Part shown: positions 8,391 to 16,967 of the stretch, piece by piece
Position numbering within the stretch: position 1 is the first letter of the stretch
Layout: each line of letters opens with the position of its first letter
Origin: an uncultured Bacillota bacterium
Lineage (GTDB): Bacteria; Bacillota_I; Bacilli_A; RFN20; CAG-449
Length of the DNA: 42,606 bases
Direction: 5' to 3'
Assembly: GCA_902493275.1 (NCBI GenBank)
Contig: CABUOQ010000015.1
Location: forward strand, 1-42,606
Notes under the pieces: model-generated
Database searches by the model: none
Seen by the model: only the letters and a program-made list of their open reading frames with translations
Told to the model about the DNA's origin: nothing
Translations under genes and position numbers: made by a program

Positions 8391-9284
8391 ATGAAGAAAA
8401 ACAAATTATTTACAAGTTTATTCGCAACAGCTGTTACATCTATTATATTAGTTGGATGTAATAGTTTAAAAACTAATGGAACCTTAACCGCACAAAATAA
8501 GGAAAATATAGAAGCCTTAACCTCTATTACCTTTTTAGAAAGTATTACTAATTCTCATCCCCATTCACTAATGAGAAGAAAACTTCTTAATGAGAGTGTT
8601 TCAATATATGATGAAACTCAACTCGATAGTATTTTGCCTACCTTAGATACAATTATGAATAATGGTACTGCGGTGAAATCAACTGTTGAAGAAGTTGAAA
8701 CTATTATAGATGGAACAACATATTATTTCAAAGAGACTCTATCATTTAAAGATCATAGTCTAAAAGATTCTAATTACATACTTATTTATAATAAAGAAAT
8801 CGGTAAAGAAAAAGTCGATGATGATAAAGATGAAGTGCAAACCAGTGAAACTTTACATGGCTATGTTGTTATAAATGATTTCAACTATCCATTTGAATCA
8901 AAATCTAGCGTTGAGAAAGAAGATGATGAAATTGAAGAAGAACGTTACTTTTATATTAGCGTTGATGAAGGAAGTTATGTTTTAGTAGAAGAAGAAAATG
9001 AAAGTGAAATAAATGAAACAGAAGCAGAGTTTTCATACTTATATGTAAAAAATGGTAAAACTGAAATTGAATATTCAATCTCGATTGAAAATAAAAATAA
9101 TCGCTTTGATGAAATTAGCTATGAGTTAAATGGCATTGAATACGAATTGAAAAAAGTAAAAGTCGATGGAGAGGAACTTTATAAAATAGAGATTGAAAAT
9201 AATAAAGATGAAGAAGCGGTAGTTTATTATAAAAAAGAAGTTGCTGAAGATGGCACAGTAAGTTTTGTCAAAGTAGTCAAATAG
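8391..9284 (+). CDS. Acidic surface lipoprotein of the sigma operon
   Basis: This 297-residue protein has a lipoprotein signal peptide (MKKNKLFTSLFATAVTSIILVGC) with lipobox LVGC, so Cys23 is the likely lipidated residue. The mature part is rich in Glu, Asp, Lys and Tyr and appears to be a series of antiparallel beta strands ending in VYYKKEVAEDGTVSFVKVVK. I recognise no family. AAAGGAAA lies ahead of ATG 8391. The gap of 66 bases after the membrane protein and the shared terminator behind it indicate one operon. It may be the ligand or sensor partner of the membrane anti-sigma factor, or a target of the sigma factor. Confidence 0.75.
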   Translation: MKKNKLFTSLFATAVTSIILVGCNSLKTNGTLTAQNKENIEALTSITFLESITNSHPHSLMRRKLLNESVSIYDETQLDSILPTLDTIMNNGTAVKSTVEEVETIIDGTTYYFKETLSFKDHSLKDSNYILIYNKEIGKEKVDDDKDEVQTSETLHGYVVINDFNYPFESKSSVEKEDDEIEEERYFYISVDEGSYVLVEEENESEINETEAEFSYLYVKNGKTEIEYSISIENKNNRFDEISYELNGIEYELKKVKVDGEELYKIEIENNKDEEAVVYYKKEVAEDGTVSFVKVVK

Positions 9285-9310
9285 ATAGTAAATTATTAAA
9301 ATAAATATAA

Positions 9311-9355
9311 AAATAATGGAATCAGTAAATAATTGATCCCATTATTTTATTTTTG
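9311..9355. terminator. Bidirectional intrinsic terminator between the sigma operon and adhE
   Basis: A 14-base stem AAATAATGGAATCA (9311-9324) pairs with TGATCCCATTATTT (9334-9347) with one imperfect pair. A T-run follows on the plus strand and an A-run lies on the other side, so it can serve both converging transcription units. Confidence 0.8.
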
Positions 9356-9370
9356 TAATAAGTTTGAACC

Positions 9371-11998
9371 TTAGTCTTTATTTATGAATTCTTCATTATC
9401 ATAGGCGCTAATCATAATTTTTTTCATGTCTTCCACTAGAGGAACACGTGGATTAGCTGGCGAGCATTGATCCTCATAAGCTAAATATGCTAGTTTATCC
9501 ATGCTATTCATCCAATCTTCACGATTTATGCCTTGTAATTTGAAATTCATTTCGATACCAATTTTTCTTCCGAGTTCGCCACATGCTTTGGCATAAGCTT
9601 CTACACCTTCTTGTACAGTATTAAATTTAAGTCCAATCGCCGCGGCAAGCTCAGCATATTTTTCGTCGGCTTTATAGTAATTGTATTTTGGCCATGTAGA
9701 AAGTTTTTGTGGCTTTGTACCATTGTATCTAATTGTATAAGGTAAAAGTATAGCATTAGCTCTTCCGTGTGGAACATGGAATTCGGCTCCTATTTTATGA
9801 GCCATTGAATGGTTCATTCCCAAGAAAGCATTAGCAAAGGCCATACCTGCTAAAGTTGAGGCATTGTGCATTTTTTCGCGAGCTTCAGGGTCGTTTTGAC
9901 CATTTAAGTATGATCTTTCAAGATATTTAAAGACCATTTTAACTGCTTGAAGAGCTAATCCATCAGTATAATCATTTGCTAAGGTGGATACAAATGCTTC
10001 AGTAGCGTGAGTTAATACATCCATTCCAGTATCAGCCGTAATCTTTTTTGGAAGAGTTAGTGTTAATGCTGGGTCAATTATTGCTACAGTTGGAGTTAAA
10101 GAATAATCGGTTAGAGGATATTTTTTGTTTTCCTCGCGGTCGGTAATTACAGCGAAAGGAGTTACTTCAGAACCAGTCCCAGAAGTTGTTGGAATACAAA
10201 TTAATTTAGCTTTTTTACCAAGCTCTGGATAACGGAATGCTCTTTTTCGAATATCCATGAATTTTTGTTTTAAATCATTAAAATTAACTTCTGGATGTTC
10301 GTAATATAGCCACATTCCTTTTGCAGCATCCATCGCTGAACCACCACCTAAAGCAATAATTGTATCTGGCTCAAAGGCGCGCATAAGAGTTACACCTTTT
10401 AATACTGTTTGAATTGATGGATCTGACTCTACATCGCAGAATAATTGATATTGGACCTCATCTCTTCTTAGTCTTAGTTGATCAGTGACTCGATTAACAT
10501 ATCCTAAATCAACCATAGAGCGATCAGTGACAATAACAACTTTGTTCATTTCTTTCATTTGATGGAGATATTCAATTGAATCTCTTTCAAAATAGATTTT
10601 ACTTGGAACTTTAAACCATTGCATATTATTTCTTCTTCGACCCACTTTCTTGATATTTAATAAATTAATAGCGGAAACATTATCGCCAATGGAATTATGT
10701 CCATAACTTCCACATCCTAGGGTTAAACTTGGTAAGAAAGAATTATAAACATTTCCGATACCACCAAAAGTTGAAGGAGAATTCCAAATAATTCTGATTG
10801 CTGGAATAATATCTCCAAAACGATTAGCGAGTTCTTTAGATGATGTATGGATTGTAGCAGAATGACCTAAACCATTGAACTCAACCATTTGTTTAGAAAA
10901 ATTTATGCCTTCTTCAGTGCTCTTTGCTTTTATAACAGCAAGTACAGGAGATAATTTTTCTCTTGTTAAAGGTTCTTCTTCACCAACTTTGCTACATTTA
11001 ACTAAAAGAATTACAGTGTTGTCTGGAATTTCAAAACCTGCATGATTAGCAATCCATTTAGCTGATTGTCCCACTAGAGGGGAATATAATTTAGCATTTT
11101 TATAATCATCTTTATTTTTGACGTTGAACATAAAACTTTCTAGAAGTTTCTTTTCTTTTTCAGAAACTAAATAACAGCCATATGATTTGAATTCATCTAA
11201 GGATTCTTTATATATTTCTTGGTCGATAATGACTGCTTGTTCAGAAGCACAGACCATACCATTATCAAACGATTTAGATAAGACGATATCATTCACTGCT
11301 TGTTTTATATTACATGTTTTTTCCATATAAGAAGGAACATTTCCCGCGCCGACACCAAGAGCTGGCTTACCACAAGAATAAGCAGCTTTAACCATAGAAT
11401 TACCTCCGGTGGCTAAGATTGTTGATACTTCAGGATGATTCATTAATGCTGAGGTTGCATCCATAGAAGGATGTTCTATCCATTGAATACAGTTTTTAGG
11501 AGCTCCTGCTTCAACAGCTGCATCATATACTACTTTAGCGGCAGCAGCAGATGAATTTTGTGCGTTAGGATGGAAAGCGAAGATAATTGGGTTTCTAGTT
11601 TTTAAACAGATTAATGATTTAAATATTGCGGTTGAAGTTGGATTGGTAACAGGGGTAATACCTGCGACAACACCAACAGGTTCGGCAATTTCTGTAATGC
11701 CTGTAACTTCGTTGTTTGATATTATGCCTACTGTTTTAAGGTGACGCATATTATTTACAACGTATTCACAAGCAAATAAATTTTTGGTGGCTTTGTCTTC
11801 AAAAATTCCACGATGAGTTTCTTCAATTGCTAATTTGGCAAGATTGCCATGCTGATCTAAGGCTGCTACTGATGCTTTGGCAACAATGTAATCAATTTGT
11901 TCTTGAGTAAAGTTGGCATACTCATTTAAGCAAGTAACAGCTTTACTTACTAAATTGTTTATTTCAGATTGAGTTGATAAGTTTTTTTCAGTTTCCAT
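9371..11998 (-). CDS. adhE: Bifunctional acetaldehyde-CoA/alcohol dehydrogenase
   Basis: This 875-residue protein, full length for the family, reduces acetyl-CoA to acetaldehyde and then to ethanol, consuming two NADH. The N-terminal aldehyde dehydrogenase half shows GVGAGN near residue 217 and the catalytic Cys250 in NGMVCASEQ. The C-terminal iron-dependent alcohol dehydrogenase half shows GGGSAMDAAKG, TTSGTGSEVTPFAV, and metal-site residues in HATEAFVS, NHSMAHKIG and HVPHGRANA. Such proteins form helical spirosomes. ATG 11998 has AAGGA ahead of it; a longer reading to 12121 would translate through the promoter and is rejected. It is a single gene with its own promoter and shared terminator. 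It is the NAD-regenerating ethanol branch of a fermentative metabolism. Confidence 0.97.
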   Translation of the reverse strand: METEKNLSTQSEINNLVSKAVTCLNEYANFTQEQIDYIVAKASVAALDQHGNLAKLAIEETHRGIFEDKATKNLFACEYVVNNMRHLKTVGIISNNEVTGITEIAEPVGVVAGITPVTNPTSTAIFKSLICLKTRNPIIFAFHPNAQNSSAAAAKVVYDAAVEAGAPKNCIQWIEHPSMDATSALMNHPEVSTILATGGNSMVKAAYSCGKPALGVGAGNVPSYMEKTCNIKQAVNDIVLSKSFDNGMVCASEQAVIIDQEIYKESLDEFKSYGCYLVSEKEKKLLESFMFNVKNKDDYKNAKLYSPLVGQSAKWIANHAGFEIPDNTVILLVKCSKVGEEEPLTREKLSPVLAVIKAKSTEEGINFSKQMVEFNGLGHSATIHTSSKELANRFGDIIPAIRIIWNSPSTFGGIGNVYNSFLPSLTLGCGSYGHNSIGDNVSAINLLNIKKVGRRRNNMQWFKVPSKIYFERDSIEYLHQMKEMNKVVIVTDRSMVDLGYVNRVTDQLRLRRDEVQYQLFCDVESDPSIQTVLKGVTLMRAFEPDTIIALGGGSAMDAAKGMWLYYEHPEVNFNDLKQKFMDIRKRAFRYPELGKKAKLICIPTTSGTGSEVTPFAVITDREENKKYPLTDYSLTPTVAIIDPALTLTLPKKITADTGMDVLTHATEAFVSTLANDYTDGLALQAVKMVFKYLERSYLNGQNDPEAREKMHNASTLAGMAFANAFLGMNHSMAHKIGAEFHVPHGRANAILLPYTIRYNGTKPQKLSTWPKYNYYKADEKYAELAAAIGLKFNTVQEGVEAYAKACGELGRKIGIEMNFKLQGINREDWMNSMDKLAYLAYEDQCSPANPRVPLVEDMKKIMISAYDNEEFINKD

Positions 11999-12022
11999 AG
12001 TTATTTTCCTTCTTTCAATAAA

Positions 12023-12051
12023 ATTATATCGATAAAAAAATATTGATTCAA
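12023..12051 (-). promoter_or_regulatory. adhE promoter
   Basis: On the minus strand TTGAAT (12046-12051), a 17-base spacer and TATAAT (12023-12028) form a near-consensus housekeeping promoter. It is 25 bases ahead of the adhE start codon and implies a very short leader. No obvious Rex operator was identified around it. Confidence 0.8.
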
Positions 12052-12141
12052 CAGAAAATAGTATGAATGCGCTTACATAAAAAATAATTAGAAATTTATT
12101 AAGTTTTTTGATAAAATTCATTTGTTAATAAACGAGTAGCT

Positions 12142-12182
12142 AAAAAGCGTAAGTCCAGTTAAAAGGATTTACGCTTTTTTTT
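12142..12182 (+). terminator. Intrinsic terminator or attenuator directly before the MATE gene
   Basis: A 15-base stem (12142-12156) pairs with 12165-12179, with one G-U pair and an eight-base loop. It runs straight into eight Ts (12175-12182). It lies between divergent genes, where no upstream plus-strand gene needs ending, and the ribosome-binding site AGGAG of the MATE gene follows within ten bases. It may be an attenuator in the leader of that gene. Confidence 0.75.
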
Positions 12183-12198
12183 GACAAAAAGGAGAAAT

Positions 12199-13587
12199 AT
12201 GATTAATAGAAATATAATGTCAACCATGAAAATAAAAAGTTTAATTTGGAAAATGGGATTACCGATGATTGTATCGATGATTCTACAGGCAATTTATAAT
12301 GTTATTGATACAATTTTTGTTATCAATATGGATGAAAATGGAGTGCTAGGTAATGAAGCTTTGACATATGCTTTTCCTATACAAATATTAATTATTGCTA
12401 TTTCTGTTGGAACAGGAATTGGAATAAATGCATTATTAAGTAAGAATTTAGGTGAAAATAATAAAGAAATTGTTAATAAAGTTGCCGGTAATGGAATAGT
12501 TATAGGATTAGTAATTTATCTAATCTTTTTAATATTTGGATTATCTTTTGCCAAACCATATATGCAAATGATGAGTGATAATCCACTAATTATCAAAATG
12601 GGTAGTGACTATCTATCCATATGCTGTATCTTTTCTTTTGGCGCTATTGGGTTTGCTATTTATGAACGCTTTTTATAAGCTACAGGGAAAACATTATACT
12701 CTACAATTGCTCAAGTAGTTGGTGCTTTATGTAATATTATTTTAGATTATATATTTATATATCCATTATCATTAGGGGTTAAAGGAGCAGCTTTAGCAAC
12801 TATAATTGGACAATGTGTTTCTTTAATCGTGGCTATGGCATTTCATTATCTTATAAATAAAGAAATTGAAAATAATATAAAATATTTAAAGCCATCATTA
12901 AAGATAATTAAAGCCGTTTATAAAATTGGTCTTCCAGCAATGATAATGCAAGGACTTCTTGCAGTGATGATGTTTTCCTTTATCGCGGTAATAAAAACTA
13001 TCGATGATAAAATCATCTCTTCGTTATTAGTTGGGACTTTTGGAATATATTATAAAATAATGCAGTTAGCTTTGTTCGCTTTATTTGGATTAAGTAACAC
13101 GCTTATAACAATTACTTCTTTTTCTTACGGAATGAAAAATATAAAACGATTAAATCTCTTAGTTAAACATGGAATAATCGATTGTATAATTGTCGCGTTG
13201 GTAATTACGATTATATTTCAACTATTCGCCTATGATATTGCAAGTGTCTTTGGTATGTCGATTCCGGATATTTCAAATAATGGCGTAGAAAAAAAGAAGA
13301 TTATAGACCTATGTACAATTGCAATTCGCTTATCATCAATTGGTTATGTTTTTATGGGGGTATCAGTTGGTATTCAAGGAATATTACAAGGATTAAATAA
13401 TGTTTATCGCCCAGTGATTATATCTTTATTAAGATTAATTGTATTTGTTATTCCTATAGGTTTATTATTTACACAATTTGACAATGTTACCTATAATATT
13501 TGGTGGACCTTTCCACTAGCAGAAGTTTTATGCAATATAATCGCTATTTTATTGTTTGTTCCTATAATAAAAAAAGTAAACAATTAA
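12199..13587 (+). pseudogene. MATE-family exporter broken by one in-frame TAA
   Basis: The frame from ATG 12199 (AGGAG four bases ahead) runs to TAA 12676-12678, then continues in the same frame without further stops to 13587, giving about 461 residues, the normal MATE length. The first part has the MATE start LIWKMGLPMIVSMILQAIYN, and the part after the stop continues ATGKTLYSTIAQ with the following transmembrane helices. An intact homologue would have Gln (CAA) here, so one C-to-T change explains the stop. MATE proteins export drugs or metabolites using a sodium or proton gradient. The intact remainder suggests recent inactivation or a sequencing error. A second, intact MATE gene lies at 38298. 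Confidence 0.85.
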
Positions 13588-13615
13588 TAAAATCAATATC
13601 AAAAGTATAATATTA

Positions 13616-13624
13616 TGCTATAAT
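13616..13624 (+). promoter_or_regulatory. Extended -10 promoter for the ABC exporter pair
   Basis: TGC followed by TATAAT (13619-13624) is an extended -10 element. It is 16 bases before the start codon, so the leader would be only about ten bases. The -35 region is poor. Confidence 0.45.
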
Positions 13625-13640
13625 GCATAAAGAGGAAATT

Positions 13641-14357
13641 ATGCTGCTAGATATTCAAAATTTTTCAAAATCATATAATAGTAAAACAAAAGCGGTTGAT
13701 GGTCTTTCTCTTCAAATCAATGAAGGTGATATTTATGGATTTATCGGTCATAATGGGGCCGGAAAATCAACAACTTTAAAATGTGTCTCAGGTATTTTAC
13801 CTTTTGAAAATGGAAAAATATTAATCGATGGGATGTCAATAAAAGATAAGCCTTTAGAATGTAAAAAAGTGATGGCATATATTCCAGATAATCCTAATAT
13901 TTATCCTCATTTAACTGGAATAGGATATTTAAATTTTATTTGTGATTTATATGGTGTCAATAAAGAAAATCGTAATAAGAAAATTGCTTATTATGTGAAT
14001 AAATTAGAAATATCAGATATATTAAGAGATAAAATATCTACTTATTCTCACGGTACAAGACAAAAAATTGCTTTAATTTCTGCTTTTATTCATGAACCCA
14101 AATTATTGATTTTAGATGAGCCATTTGTAGGATTAGATCCTAAAGCAATCTTTATTTTAAAAAGCTTAATGAAAGAGTATGTGAAAAAAGACCATGCAAT
14201 ATTCTTTTCAAGCCATGTATTAGAAGTGGTGGAAAAATTATGTAATAAAGTGGCTATCATTAAAAATGGAAAACTTATTTCTAGTGGTACTTTAGAAGAA
14301 GTAAAAGGTGATGAATCACTAGAAGATATATTTTTAGAGTTGATAGATAATGTATAA
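13641..14357 (+). CDS. ABC transporter ATP-binding protein (ABC-2 exporter type)
   Basis: This 238-residue ATPase has Walker A GHNGAGKST near residues 36-44, the degenerate signature YSHGTRQK, Walker B LLILDEPFVGLDP, and the switch His in FFSSHVLEVVE. The domain order and the C-terminal tail match ATPases of ABC-2 exporters (YxlF/CcmA-like). ATG 13641 has GAGGA seven bases upstream; an in-frame ATG at 13623 lacks one. The stop overlaps the start of the permease gene by eight bases, so the two form one transporter. The substrate is unknown; antimicrobial or lipid export is common in this class. Confidence 0.9.
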   Translation: MLLDIQNFSKSYNSKTKAVDGLSLQINEGDIYGFIGHNGAGKSTTLKCVSGILPFENGKILIDGMSIKDKPLECKKVMAYIPDNPNIYPHLTGIGYLNFICDLYGVNKENRNKKIAYYVNKLEISDILRDKISTYSHGTRQKIALISAFIHEPKLLILDEPFVGLDPKAIFILKSLMKEYVKKDHAIFFSSHVLEVVEKLCNKVAIIKNGKLISSGTLEEVKGDESLEDIFLELIDNV

Positions 14358-15951
14358 AGTTTGGTTATTATGTAAAGTTCAATTCAAAGAAATATTTTCG
14401 ATTACGAACTCAAACAAAAAAAGCAAGATAGGATTTGGGATTGCATTATTAATAATCGGTTTATTTTTTCTTTCTTTATCTATTTTATATACTATAATTA
14501 TCGGATCAGCGTTAAATGATATAAATAAGATTAACTATCTACCATCGCTATTTTTTTCGGTTACCTCAATTATTACGTTAATAACGACGATCTATCAGGT
14601 GAAAGGAGTTATATTTGGCTCTAGTGATTATCAGTTACTACTTTCTTTTCCAGTCAGTAATTGGCAGATAGTTCTTTCAAAAATAATCATGATATATATT
14701 TATGAGTTTTCATTTACTTTTATTTTGATGTTGCCAGCTGATATATATTATTTCATTTTATCACCTAATAGCATCTCTTTTTTAATAACCATATTATCAT
14801 TATTTTGTATTCCTATTTTACCTTTATCGGTGGCGATTATTATTGGATTTATCATAAGTTTTTTCTCTGAGAGGTTACCATTAAAAAATGTTTTACAAGT
14901 TTTATTTACTACCGCTTTTATAGTCTTAGTTTTAATTTTTTCATTTAAAATTGGACAAGGTAATAATGAAGATATCGCAGAATTAGTAAATAAGTTAATC
15001 AGCCAAATGGAAATGATTTACCCGATTATGGGTATTTATACTTTAGGATGTATAAATGGAGATATCTTATATTTATTAATGTATTTAGCGATAAATTTAG
15101 GTGCGTTATTACTTTCTTTAATGTTAGTTGGTTTATTTTATATGCGATTAAATAATTGGATATTTACATCTAAGGTTCATAAAAGAAATGTAAAAAAACA
15201 ACTAAAAAAGGGCAATCAATTTAAAGCATTTTTTATTAAAGAATGTTCAACTTATTTTAATTCGCCAGTATATTTTCTTACTACTATTGTCGGTGGAGTA
15301 TTAGCTATAGCATTTTCTATATTGATGGTTATTGAAATAAAAAATAATAATTTGATATTTAATTTAAGTGAAGAAATAGTCATTGATTTAAGTAAAATAT
15401 TAAAGCCATATTTAAGCGTTATAATTTGTGCATTTGTTGGATTAGCATCTCTTACAAGCAGTAGCATATCGATGGAAGGGGATTGCTTTTGGATTATTAA
15501 ATCTTCGCCAGTTATATATCGTCATTATCTAGGAGCAAAATTAGTATTAAATCAATTAATAATCGGTGGATGTGCATTGATTTCTAGCATAATTATAATC
15601 TGTAGTATGGATCTAGAAATTGGTGAAATATTAATGGTGTTATTAAATCCTCAAGCTTTTATATTATTTACTGGTTCAATCGGTTTAGGGGTAAATTTAA
15701 GACATCCAAAACTTACTTGGAGCAGTGAGCAAGCTGCGGTTAAAAATTCTTCATCCACATTATTCTCTATGTTAAGTGGACTTTGTTTAGTGGTTTTTTT
15801 AACTTTAATAATATTTTTTGTTTCTGCTTTTTCTTCAATTTTGTCTTTTGCTTTGTGCATGATACTTTTTATTGGAAATGGAATAATTATCTTTTTTTCA
15901 CTTATTAAAGATGCAAATAAAATTATTGATAATATCCATGACAATGTTTAA
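14350..15951 (+). CDS. ABC-2 type transporter permease
   Basis: This 533-residue membrane protein has about twelve hydrophobic segments in two groups, separated by a basic cytoplasmic stretch near residues 275-300 (KVHKRNVKKQLKKGNQF). This matches the long ABC-2 permeases with a duplicated six-helix layout. It starts inside the last codons of the ATPase gene, so the two proteins are probably made in fixed ratio. Its substrate cannot be deduced. Confidence 0.82.
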   Translation: MYKVWLLCKVQFKEIFSITNSNKKSKIGFGIALLIIGLFFLSLSILYTIIIGSALNDINKINYLPSLFFSVTSIITLITTIYQVKGVIFGSSDYQLLLSFPVSNWQIVLSKIIMIYIYEFSFTFILMLPADIYYFILSPNSISFLITILSLFCIPILPLSVAIIIGFIISFFSERLPLKNVLQVLFTTAFIVLVLIFSFKIGQGNNEDIAELVNKLISQMEMIYPIMGIYTLGCINGDILYLLMYLAINLGALLLSLMLVGLFYMRLNNWIFTSKVHKRNVKKQLKKGNQFKAFFIKECSTYFNSPVYFLTTIVGGVLAIAFSILMVIEIKNNNLIFNLSEEIVIDLSKILKPYLSVIICAFVGLASLTSSSISMEGDCFWIIKSSPVIYRHYLGAKLVLNQLIIGGCALISSIIIICSMDLEIGEILMVLLNPQAFILFTGSIGLGVNLRHPKLTWSSEQAAVKNSSSTLFSMLSGLCLVVFLTLIIFFVSAFSSILSFALCMILFIGNGIIIFFSLIKDANKIIDNIHDNV

Positions 15952-16003
15952 TTTTTGCTAAATATAAATTAAACTATAAATATATTTTAAATTGGAGTTT
16001 ATT

Positions 16004-16900
16004 ATGAAATTTGAAAATTATGCATCAAAAATAGGATTTAGCAAAGAAGAAGGTATTTTTATAAGAAAAGAAAAAGATTTTTTAATATATTTAAAAAATT
16101 GGCAATATTTAGTGATTAATATCCCATCTTTTTTTATTCCTGTTAATAAAACAATAACTAAAGAAGAAATAAAAAAACTAGAACAAGCGTCACTTGATAA
16201 TGCCTGTGGAACCGCGACATTAGTGAATAAAGATGATGTGCTTATTGTCACGTTACCAGAGGGAAAAAATAAGGACAATTTTGTGTCAAATTGTGAAAAT
16301 ATTTTGCAAAGAGTTTGCAAATTGCTTTCTATTGATGGCTATCAACCATTGAATATTTGTCCAATCTGTCATAAAGAAGGTGAACATCACGCCTTTAAAG
16401 ATGACTATATTCCTATACATGAAGAATGTAAAAATAAAATGATAGAAACTTTACAAAAAAAAGTTGAAGAGCAAAAAGGTTTTAAGATTAATTATGTGTT
16501 TTCTATAGCGCTTTCGATTGTATTTGGCATATGTGGATTATTACCAGCCTTTCTTTTAGTGTATTTTAAATATTTTTATCTTTCACCTTTAGTGGTACTT
16601 TGTCCTTTACTAGCGGTAGTAGGTTTATATTTGTCAAAAGCTCCTATAATGAAATGGTTGAAAGTTGTTACTATTATAATTCCCATTGTATTAATTGTTT
16701 CATTTGATATTTGGTCATTGCCATATATAGCTAATCAAAATGAGCTAGAAATGATACCATATATTTTTGGACATGGCTTAGAGGGTCTTAGAAAAATTAT
16801 AGTCTCGATGGTATTATCTTTTGGAACGATTGGTTTATTAAAATTTGTTACTAAATTAAGACCAAATTATCAAGAAGAATTAAAAAAAATAAAAAAATAA
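16004..16900 (+). CDS. Unknown membrane protein with a Cys/His site
   Basis: This 298-residue protein has a soluble N-terminal part of about 160 residues, then four hydrophobic segments. Near residue 120 is CPICHKEGEHH followed by HEECKNK, a likely structural zinc site (Cys/His ligands). I recognise no family. ATG 16004 has GGAG seven bases upstream; the TTG at 15992 would lie over that site. The gap of 52 bases after the ABC permease suggests it may be read with the transporter, but no function can be assigned. Confidence 0.7.
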   Translation: MKFENYASKIGFSKEEGIFIRKEKDFLIYLKNWQYLVINIPSFFIPVNKTITKEEIKKLEQASLDNACGTATLVNKDDVLIVTLPEGKNKDNFVSNCENILQRVCKLLSIDGYQPLNICPICHKEGEHHAFKDDYIPIHEECKNKMIETLQKKVEEQKGFKINYVFSIALSIVFGICGLLPAFLLVYFKYFYLSPLVVLCPLLAVVGLYLSKAPIMKWLKVVTIIIPIVLIVSFDIWSLPYIANQNELEMIPYIFGHGLEGLRKIIVSMVLSFGTIGLLKFVTKLRPNYQEELKKIKK

Positions 16901-16967
16901 TATTAAAGTTTATATTTAGTTAATATAATTTGCATAGTATTTGAAATGTAAAAAAAGAGGTTATTAT

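Noticed and set aside
12676..12678. Stop-codon recoding in the MATE gene
   Set aside because: TAA is used as a normal stop by many genes here and TGA and TAG also end genes, so no altered code is supported.
15651..15944. Minus-strand ORF of 97 residues
   Set aside because: It is antisense to the ABC-2 permease gene, has no ribosome-binding site and matches the composition expected of a shadow frame.
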